Shown: positions 56,388 through 64,000 of the stretch, one piece after another | Position numbering within the stretch: position 1 is the stretch's first letter | Layout of the letters: each line of letters opens with the position of its first letter | Assembly (NCBI RefSeq): GCF_038396675.1 | Contig: NC_088934.1 | Coordinates: 39,397,501 to 39,461,500, forward strand | Direction of reading: 5' to 3' | Origin: Hydra vulgaris | Taxonomy: Eukaryota; Cnidaria; Hydrozoa; Anthoathecata; Hydridae | Length of the DNA: 64,000 bases | Made by a program: the position numbers and the translations under genes | Notes under the pieces: generated by a model | Told to the model about the DNA's origin: nothing | Databases searched by the model: none | What the model saw: the letters and a program-made list of their open reading frames with translations, nothing else

Positions 56388-56702
56388 ATATAGAGTGATC
56401 AGTTGTCCCGTTTTTCCAAGATTGTCCTGATTTTAGAAAGGTCATTGGGACACTCCATTGTATTGGTTTTGAAACAAATAATGTTTTTGAAAAAAGAAAT
56501 TAAAAAATGATTTTTAATTTTTAAATAACAACGCATTAATTACCATATTGGTTAAGTTACCGTAACGAGTTACTGTAAACAATGTTTCTATTAAAACCCA
56601 TTAAATCTGATCAACTAATTTAGACAGATTTGCCGGATTTTTTTCCTCTTTTTTTACTCCTATTGTGTCCCGGTTTTGAAATTTTAAAGTAAGGTCACCC
56701 AA
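56388..56702. mobile_element. MITE with GTGAyCAgntGTCCCG ends
   Basis: The left end AGAGTGATCAGTTGTCCCGT and the inverted right end TTGGGTGACCTTACTTTAAA then AACCGGGACACAATAG resemble the GGTGACCAGATGTCCCGGTTT ends of widespread hAT-type MITEs. There is no coding capacity. TIR agreement is poor, so the copy is old. Confidence 0.5.
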
Positions 56703-57180
56703 ATTGCACACACTTATGCGCGATTCGAAGTAAAAATTCTAGTTAAGCTAATTTTTTTTAAAGAGATAAAAAATAGCACGAATTAGCAAACGGTCTGACT
56801 AGTTTAGTCATACTAAGGTACGGCTAAACAAGTGAAATAAATATTTCCATTAACTGTAACTCCACAACAAAGTAATATTGACGAAGGTGCGAAAAATTTA
56901 TGTATTTATGTTGAAAATGAACTTGAACCCAAAACCAATCTTAAATTAATATCAGTTTTAGAGGAGTTAAATTTAGAAATACAAAAAAAGTCAATGTTTT
57001 TTAGTACCAATTATTGGATATAGTTTTAAATCTTTAAATAAAAAACGTCATATTTACGAAGCCGCTGGAATAAGATTAAGAAATACGGATTTTAATACTT
57101 ACGTGCAGGTATACGTATACACCTTTACGAATGATATATTAGTAAACACCTTCAAAATAGAATATAAAGCTCTGTATACC
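56703..57180 (+). other. Possible decayed coding stretch
   Basis: At 56842-57000 one frame is open and of mixed composition (VTPQQSNIDEGAKNLCIYVE, then PKTNLKLISVLEELNLEI). At 57003-57110, in another frame, VPIIGYSFKSLNKKRHIYEA and GIRLRNTDFNTYVQ follow and end at a donor-like CAG|GTATAC. I recognise no family. It may be an old transposon piece or two unplaced exons. Confidence 0.3.
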
Positions 57181-57706
57181 TAGGGTTAACAAATTTCCTT
57201 CGTTTAATAAAGAGATCGTACTATATAATGTCTTGATAAAATAAGTTTTTGTTCCCAGTTTTTAAACACATTTAGTTTGAAATATTAATTTTTGCTGCCA
57301 TGTTTTTATTATGATATGATTGACTGTTTTGTAGTTTAATACACTATTCTACTCAAGGAGAACACCTGTCAAAACCTATGTATATATAGCCTATACAAAA
57401 CTTGCTTAAAAAATAAAATATTGTAAGTCAGTTGTTGGCTGTCATGACTGTAATTTTGAACCCAACCCATCCTTTTACAAAATTTTATTACAAAAATGAT
57501 TGTATTAAAATATATAAAAAAATAAAAAAAAACTATTCATATTGAAAAAACATTTTAGGAGTTTTTTTATTGCAAAAATATACATATATTTTAATTATAA
57601 TAGCATATTACATTATATATAAATAACTGTATTGTATTATTAATACGAATATACAACAAACTTTTAAAGTTGTATGCATTACATTTTTATTTTTAAGATA
57701 AAAGTA
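57181..57706. other. 3' flank of the proline-rich gene
   Basis: A/T-rich, with a poly-A signal for the reverse-strand gene at 57686-57691. Otherwise nothing was recognised. Confidence 0.4.
57686..57691 (-). promoter_or_regulatory. Polyadenylation signal of the proline-rich gene
   Basis: TTTATT on the plus strand is AATAAA on the coding strand, only 16-21 bp past the stop codon. Confidence 0.5.
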
Positions 57707-58427
57707 TTAATGTATCGTTTCTAAACTTTGAAGTCTCCGATTACGCTCAGCAAATTTAGAGCGATACTCATCAAGAAGAGAGTCAATTGGCGATTTTTGA
57801 TTGTTTGCTGTAATTTGATTTGACTCAGGAGATGTTATTTGAATTTTTGGAATCCCCCGTGGAGCTGATGATAAAGCAGAAACAAGTGGAGGTGGTGGTG
57901 GAGGAGGAGGTGGTGGTGGAGGCGGTGGTGGGAGCGGAGGAAAAGATGATGTTAAACATAGTGTCGGCGGTTCCTGAATTGTGTTTAAAGATGTCTTATT
58001 TTTTATTATATTCATTGGTATAACACTTTTAATGTTGTTATCTTCTGCATTTTCTTCCACTCTTGCCATAATAGGAGATCCCAGTCTATTCATTGGAGGA
58101 GGAAGCAAAAACGAAGCGCCTGTTCGTCTACGTTTATCTTGATTTTCAACATAATATGGAGCAGCCAAAGGACCTACTGAAGGTCTTTTGTTTCTTGATG
58201 GAGTTGATATTGGCGAAGGCAATTTTTCTTCAATTTGAAACATTTCGTTTACAAAACCTACGTACTCTCCTCCTGGAGTGTCAAGTAGTCTTAAATTAGT
58301 TTCATGAGTGACGTATGGATTTTCTGTATGTGAAGTTTCATGGTGCGACGCTGTTCTTTGTTTTAACAAAAGTAATATTTTTAGATCTTCTATTTGTGCT
58401 TCGTGACGTTTAAGTTTGCGGTATACT
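57707..58427 (-). CDS. Terminal exon of an unidentified proline-rich, coiled-coil protein
   Basis: The exon follows the acceptor AATTTTGTAG (reverse strand, ending 58428) in phase 1 or 2 and is open for 239 codons to TGA/TAA at 57707. It starts VYRKLKRHEAQIEDLKILLL, an amphipathic helix likely to form the end of a coiled coil, continues LLKQRTASHHET, and has LDTPGGEY, a Ser/Pro stretch (SPISTPSRNKRPS), basic KRRRTG that could be a nuclear localisation signal, and SFPPLPP leading into a run of about 17 prolines. The tail, SLLDEYRSKFAERNRRLQSL, is again helical and charged. Codon use and composition are clearly gene-like and there is no frameshift. SP/TP sites hint at kinase regulation. I do not recognise the family; upstream exons were not found in the remaining 5.5 kb, which holds repeats. 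Confidence 0.7.
57878..57935. repeat. Poly-proline (GGT/GGA)n tract
   Basis: GGTGGTGGTGGAGGAGGAGG and following GGNs code for prolines on the reverse strand. The mixture of codons (CCA, CCT, CCG) indicates selection for proline rather than simple slippage. Confidence 0.8.
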
Positions 58428-58429
58428 CT

Positions 58430-59515
58430 ACAAAATTAAAACATGTTCATTAAAAATAAAAAGAATACCGGAATATCTCAATTATTTACTTTTTTTTAAA
58501 ATGCTGATACTAAGAAATGCCGTTATACTGCGTTGATATGCATAATATCTCAAAATGTCAGTGACGTAAAAATATTAACGTCTTAAACTAAAAAAATAAT
58601 AACTAAACATTTATTTTCTCTAATTTATACTGACGTAACACAAATTGTTTATGTTTTTTAATTAGGCAAGTATTTTAATATAATAAAAAATTTCTAATAA
58701 ATATTTTTTAAACAAATTAATTAAAAAATAAAGCATTTTGAAATTCTGACGTTGTTATAAAAAAAATCTTTTAAGATGTAATATACAGTTGCTGAATTAA
58801 AGGGGGCTAGGGCGGCTTTAGCCCTGGAGCTGCAGTTTCGGGGGCACCAATTTAAAATAAAATAGTCTTTTAAAAAGAAACTCTTGAAATAAAATCTTTG
58901 AATAATGAGATGGAAAAGGGCTTCCAGCTTTAAAGTTTTCCAAGATCCCGAAAATTCTTAATCCGCCAATGGTAACACACCATGATTGGAACGTACATTA
59001 AAGGTTAGTTTTATGTTTAAAAGTTAAACTTTAAAAGTTAAAGTTAAAAAGGACTGTAAATTAAATTAAATAAAATGAAAAAAATATTTAATTTAGTTTC
59101 ACCTCGAAAAAGATTCACACAAAAAAGCTGTTAAATATCTTTCTAGCATCTAATATTTGGGTGTTTTCAAAAACATCTTTCACAGAAACTTTTGTCCCGT
59201 ACCATCATGTATTGAGTGTTGACTAAACATAAGTAGTGAGACGTTATTGGACATTGGAATGTTCAACTAATTTTATGACGATGTATTATTTGAATCTTTT
59301 ATAGTATACAAAATTTAAACGATTATTTTAATATAAACAAAACAGCTTGAAAGATATTTTATAAATAAGACATATTATATACGAAATACCAAGATTATAT
59401 TTGTAGGTGTAAAACCTGCTTTTTTGTGGTGTGATGAAGACGCAATTTATTATAAATTGTACTCTATATTGCATTATATTATACTTTAAAATTATATTAT
59501 TAATGTAATTTTTAT
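58430..59515. other. Upstream intron or spacer with MITE-like ends
   Basis: The first part must be the intron before the proline-rich exon. GGGGCTAGGGCGGCTTTAGC at 58803 and GATCCCGAAAATTCTTAATCCGCCAATGG near 58945 (inverted: CCATTGGCGGATTAAGAATT) resemble ends of a hAT-type MITE, about 150 bp apart. No exon was recognised. Confidence 0.4.
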
Positions 59516-59516
59516 T

Positions 59517-59518
<2 letters not shown>

Positions 59519-59594
<76 letters not shown>
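59519..59594. repeat. (TA)n microsatellite, left of palindrome
   Basis: Pure alternating TA for about 75 bp, running directly into the palindrome that starts at 59592. Confidence 0.95.
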
Positions 59595-59597
<3 letters not shown>

Positions 59598-59700
59598 TAG
59601 TAAAAACACTTATCTAATTTTTTGTTTTCTTCAACATTATGTTTCTCCATTGTAATGTTGAAGAAAACTAAAGATTAGATAAGTATTTTTACTAATTTAT
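59592..59700. repeat. Long palindrome, 48-bp arms
   Basis: Arm 59592-59639, beginning ATAAATTAGTAAAAACACTT and ending TCTTCAACATTA, is inverted at 59653-59700 with three mismatches across a 13-bp centre (TGTTTCTCCATTG). Such arms can extrude as a cruciform. Probably a fold-back MITE that targets TA. Confidence 0.9.
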
Positions 59701-59753
59701 TATTGCTCTGTTCTTTAAAAGCATTGAGCACTCTGCTTGTAGAATACACTAAC

Positions 59754-60310
<557 letters not shown>

Positions 60311-60311
60311 A

Positions 60312-60630
60312 CAATGGTTCCTAACCTTTTTTTAACCCCCCTCCCATTCCTTTTTACTTTTTTCATAAAAATATAAAAGTCGTTTTCCCCCGGGCACTTG
60401 TAGTTTTAAGAGTTCCGCTCCTGAAATTTTTGATCAGAAGAAATATTAAATAAAAAAATCAACTTCCTATGTGCACTTAAAATGATAACAAAATAATTTT
60501 AAAATTTTTTATAAAAACTTACAATAACTTTACCTATTTTATTCGCCTTATAAAAATTCAAAATTAGTCTCTGGAAAGAAGGGATTGGGGAGGTGGGGGG
60601 GGGGAATACTTCCTATTTTTGAAAACACTG
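60312..60630. mobile_element. hAT-like MITE, CAATGGTTCCTAACC type
   Basis: The left end CAATGGTTCCTAACCTTTTT and the inverted right end CAGTGTTTTCAAAAATAGGA, each followed by C/G-runs, resemble the common CAGTGGTTCTCAACCTTTTT hAT-type terminus. Flanks ATTTAAAA and GTTTACAA agree at six of eight positions, a plausible decayed 8-bp TSD. No coding. Confidence 0.6.
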
Positions 60631-60634
60631 GTTT

Positions 60635-61860
60635 ACAATATGATTTTAATATTTTATCTTTGTGTTTTTCAGATTATAAAAACTATTAAAAATTATTATA
60701 AAAAAAAAGTTAATAGCATAACAAAAAATGTTATAAAAATAACTATTTAAAGTGCTTTTGTTGAAAATACTAATAAATATATAATAAAGTATTTAATAAA
60801 ATTTATATTTAGTAATAATATTTTTAACTAAAGTACAATGGCAAAGCCTTAACTTTGCTCAAAATGCTGTGTAAAATAAAGGTCGATCAAACTTTCGCTA
60901 CTGATATTAACATATTTTTATACAAGATACTGTCTAATGGTAGGGTCTATGTTTTCAAATACAAAATTCTAATAAAGACAAAATTAGTTCGGACTTTGAT
61001 CCCCACCACGAAAAACATTTTTTGAAATTCACTTGAAGTTAAAGTTTTTTAAGCTTACTTGCTGGTGTTGTTAAAATCCTATATATTTAGCTGCTTCCCT
61101 ATATGTCCCAGTTTACCGAGCCCTTATAAATCCGAGTTAATAGACCTTGACAATATTTATGCATTATAATTTTACAAAGACCTGGCTGTCAATCGGATGT
61201 AGACCCAGACTAACCCAAATTATTAGTCTGGGTCTACACCCCATCGATAACTAAATTGGTAATATATTGGGCCCGAAGCCCGCAAAACTCACAACTGTGA
61301 GACCCGTTAACCAAACGAGTCGAGTATGAGTTAAATAACATCCAGACCCATTAAAACCAGAATCAAACAACTTTTCTTAACCAATGGTATTTAGAACTTT
61401 TGAATTGCACAAATCTTTTGATCTTTTTTGTTATTAAGCATATATGGCGTTAAATAAACGATGCTTTCGGAAATATATTGGTTCAGATTCATATCAGATT
61501 AAAAATTGACAAAATTTTTACAAACTGATGATTGACTTAAGAAGTCTTTTGAATAATATTATTTTTTAATCACGAAAAACGCTTTTTAAATAAAGTTAAT
61601 TTAATTGAGTGAACGTCGTTGTTGTTTCACTTTCGTAATCTAACTAAAATATTCAAAAATATATAAACCTAACCGTTATAACAAAAGCGATATTTTACGA
61701 GACAATGATTTTATAAATTTTATGATACAACAATTTTATAAACTTTATGATACAACAATTTTATGAATTTTAAGTAACTATAAGTATTGTAAGTTGGAAA
61801 ATATTAAAAAATTCCCTTTTTTTAGATAATCTACATTTTAATTTGATTTGGCTTTATTTT
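60635..61860. other. Spacer with one hairpin
   Basis: GTAGACCCAGACTAA (61199-61213) is exactly inverted at 61223-61237. The adjoining GGGCCCGAAGCCCGC and ACTCACAACTGTGAG are also palindromic, so 61080-61350 may be one decayed element. No gene was recognised. Confidence 0.4.
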
Positions 61861-62049
61861 TTACAGAAACGTTAGAATTAAGAAACTTAAGTGCTATCCT
61901 TTCGTTTACTGATATCGAACAGCCACTTTCATCTGAGTTTACCATTTATTCCCAATAATAAAAAAAGTAAATGCACCTCAAAAGTTTAAGCATCTTATAA
62001 GAAAAGTTTATTCAATGGTCAACATAAATAAAAACGTAATTATTGTTAG

Positions 62050-63550
62050 CATTTTTTTATTGGCAAAACCTACAGGTAGAACTTGTCACTTGATTAAACA
62101 TTTGAAGACTAAATACTCACAATTTCGATTCCAAATGAAAGGTCAAATCATTTTACAGAATAATTATGTAATAAATGACTGAACCGTTGGAGTTAAAAAG
62201 TTTTAAATTCAATTAAGAATAAAGCATAAATGACTTGTCGATAATACTTCATGAATATCCTTTTTTAATTGTGAAACATTGTGGTTCGAGAGAGAATAGT
62301 AAAAATCATCAACCTCTTTTTAAAAGGTTTAATTTAGATATTGTTACAAATGATTATTTAAAGATTTTTGGGGATAAATAAAAAAATAATATCCTCTAGT
62401 TGACAAAAGTACAATGTTGAATTAGCCTAACAAGTGATAATAATTGGAAAAGAAATCAGCATATACTTAATTTTTATTGTTATTGAAGCACCTCATGCTG
62501 CAATAGCACGATATAAAGCGATTCTTGAGAAGTTATACAAATTGAACTTTGATAGAAAAATAATGTGCATTGTTTTAGATAACTGTTCCACAAATGACGC
62601 AAAGGTTAAAATTTTTTTAAAAAAGTACTAAACTATTGGAACAGCGAAGGAGATATTTTCACGAAGTTAGATATTTTGCACATACTTTATATTTGGTTGT
62701 TCAAAAAGCAACTAATTTGGTTGTTAACTTTGCAATCGATTGTATATATGGTTTCTATGTATCGGAATAGATATATAGATCAGTAGTAAACAATAATCCA
62801 TGAGGACGTAGAGAAGAAGACAATGTGAAAGGGTTGCTATTCAGTAATATAGGAATGTTGACAGTATTGGGATAGTTGTTTGCAGCAAATAACTGAGCTT
62901 TATTGGAGTTAACATTCACAAGTCACTGCAAGCTCCAATCTGTTAGCGAGATCAGATTCAAGATTAGATTCAAGATCGGCTGAGATTCAAGATCGGCTGC
63001 CTGTTCTAAGCGGACGAAAAGAGAAGACGTTTTGACAAGACCTCTCTACGCCATTAAATCTAACAGCAAACTAGTATTTTATTCATATTTTTTAAATTCA
63101 TTTACAAATAATGGATAGCATCCGTGCTTGACCCACGTTATAAAACAATGAGCGTTGGTTACTATCTCAAGGAAATTTATGGTGATGCAAATAGAAAGAA
63201 GGTAGAAAATAATTATGCACTATTAAACAAATTTTATAGTGAGTTCTAAATTTTTGAACGCAATAAACGCTCCAGTGCTAAAGGAAAGTATTTCAACTCC
63301 CTCTATATTTTCTGTTTCTTTTGTATATAAAAAAAGAATTGAAAAATTTAAAAAACAAGAAGGATTGATGTACTCACGTGGTGGAAACATGCTGGAGTCA
63401 GATTTCAAGTTATACAGTGTCCTGCACAAGATATTTTTTTCTTTCCATTTTCTACTGCTGTATCTAAGTCAGTTTTTAGCACAGATGGTAGAGTTCCTGA
63501 TAGATTCATAATATCAACCGCATTTGAAACCATTGCAGTTTAGTAGTCAT
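62050..63550 (+). pseudogene. BED-type (plant-like) hAT transposase, broken and interrupted
   Basis: Fragments in order: KPTGRTCHLIKHLKTKY (62067 on), the H-x3-H side of a BED finger; LSIILHEYPFLIVKHCGSRE (62240 on); YLIFIVIEAPHAAIARYKAI, LEKLYKLNFDRKIMCIVLDN and CSTNDAKV (62460-62600), the segment with the second catalytic Asp (DNCSTND); RYFAHTLYLVVQKATN (62668), replacing the usual RCxAHxLNL; VLDPRYKTMSVGYYLKEIYG (63127 on); and, after 63239, the dimerisation part YKKRIEKFKK, WWKHAGVRFQ (shifted) and FSTAVSKSVFSTDGRV (63447 on). The order equals Ac/RICESLEEPER-like hATs, a lineage distinct from both the DUF4371-type and the 41766 family. RT-derived DNA sits at about 62760-63000. Frame changes abound. 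Confidence 0.7.
62755..63000 (-). pseudogene. LINE RT fragment inserted in the hAT pseudogene
   Basis: The reverse strand encodes AADLESQPILNLILNLISLT, DWSLQ-stop-LVNVNSNKAQLFAA, NYPNTVNIPILLNSNP and SLRPHGLLFTTDL, matching the RT thumb region (W...LVxFNxxKTQLL...LLGLTF) of a non-LTR element. One in-frame stop only. GATTCAAGAT is repeated at 62950-62990. It separates the RYFAH and VLDPRYK blocks of the hAT protein. Confidence 0.6.
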
Positions 63551-63635
63551 AGTATGTGTAGTTTCATTTAAAATTTCTTTAGTTTAATAAACAATTTTAA
63601 TTTTCTAATATACAGAGAAAAACATCAACGTTTCA

Positions 63636-63702
63636 TTGATAAAAAAGAATTTTTATCAATGAAGTTTCATCAAACTTCATTGATAAAAGAAAAAATGAAG
63701 CT
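63636..63702. repeat. Overlapping hairpins with TTCATTGATAAAA arms
   Basis: TCATTGATAAAAA, TTTTTATCAATGAA and TTCATTGATAAAAG form two consecutive hairpins, so the middle arm could pair with either neighbour. Confidence 0.8.
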
Positions 63703-63904
63703 TTCTTAGAAAAAGTAAAAAAGTTCAAAGAACTCAATTGGTGTTGTTTATCGGATCGGAACTTGCCCTTACCAATCGTTGAGATTTTACTTGCCATTTG
63801 TATAAAGTTAAACAATCATTTTTTGATTTAATATAAGAAAAAGTTATTTTTGAAAATATTTTTTTCTTTCTCTGAAGTTTTCTTTAGCTGCTATTTTAAA
63901 TAAT

Positions 63905-64000
63905 ACTTAGAGCACTTGCCTTAGAATCAAGAGGTTCACTTAAGCATCCGTGACACAGTGGTTAGAGCCTTAAAACCAAAAGGTTTTAAGACTCCAGATT
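63905..64000 (+). mobile_element. SINE head(s) at the right window edge
   Basis: TTAGAGCACTTGCCTTAGAA followed by TCAAGAGGTTC looks like a piece of the tRNA-like head, and a second head starts at about 63943 (AAGCATCCGTGACACAGTGG then TTAGAGCC). The rest lies beyond the window. Two heads in tandem suggest one copy inserted beside another. Confidence 0.6.

Noticed and set aside
57820-58299. Plus-strand frames of 67-68 codons
   Set aside because: They are antisense to the proline-rich exon, whose composition opens the opposite frames.

Overview
The window is animal nuclear DNA: very A/T-rich, intron-bearing, full of (TA)n microsatellites, and dominated by decayed transposable elements. The mix of element families (Tc1, pogo, several hAT-like lineages, an ISL2EU-like element, CR1/jockey-like LINEs and a tRNA-derived SINE), together with the base composition, suggests a cnidarian, most likely Hydra. 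That assignment is inference; no species marker is visible.

Three or four stretches look like host genes. (1) 1287-1436 (+) is the terminal exon of a Ly6/uPAR three-finger protein with a GPI-anchor tail. (2) 37262-40428 (+) is a complete two-exon gene for mitochondrial pyruvate dehydrogenase phosphatase (PP2C family, 539 aa). (3) 57707-58427 (-) is the terminal exon of an unidentified proline-rich, coiled-coil protein. (4) 14225-14374 (+) is a possible 49-aa single-pass membrane micropeptide. No classical tRNA, rRNA or CRISPR was seen; tRNA-like sequences belong to SINEs.

Layout. 1-1025: Tc1-like element running off the left edge. 1.0-1.25 kb: (TA)n. 1.86-2.85 kb: palindromic MITE. 2.97-3.7 kb: SINE and LINE fragments. 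5.0-7.05 kb: intron-bearing, broken DGGG-motif transposase-like gene. 7.37-7.69 kb: fold-back element. 9.95-11.94 kb: Tc1-like element with both TIRs. 12.3 kb: fold-back. 13.7 kb: LINE tail. 18.0-18.8 kb: repeat-associated pseudogene. 19.8 kb: LINE tail. 21.1 kb: SINE. 22.5 kb: MITE. 23.6-28.3 kb: hAT pseudogene apparently split by a LINE. 29.5-31.4 kb: minisatellite, then a second hAT pseudogene split by a SINE. 31.5 kb: MITE. 32.5-33.2 kb: mariner/Tc1 remnant. 34.3-35.5 kb: hairpin and tandem repeats. 37.2-40.6 kb: PDP gene. 41.3-41.5 kb: RT fragment. 41.77-44.27 kb: hAT-like element with TIRs and a near-perfect 8-bp TSD. 44.3 kb: RT fragment. 44.9-47.5 kb: pogo-like element. 47.6-48.4 kb: retroelement C-terminus. 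49.2-51.2 kb: ISL2EU-like pseudogene. 51.4-51.84 kb: SINE and 150-bp (TA)n. 51.84-53.1 kb: relative of the 41.77-kb element on the other strand. 53-54.4 kb: minisatellites. 56.4 kb: MITE. 57.7-58.4 kb: host exon. 59.5-59.86 kb: (TA)n/palindrome/(TA)n. 60.3 kb: MITE. 62.0-63.55 kb: plant-type hAT pseudogene with an RT insertion. Right edge: SINE.

No gene cluster suggesting a multi-gene system was found. Genes and elements appear independent; the main story is layered transposition around a few host exons. All family calls were made by eye from motifs, without a database search.
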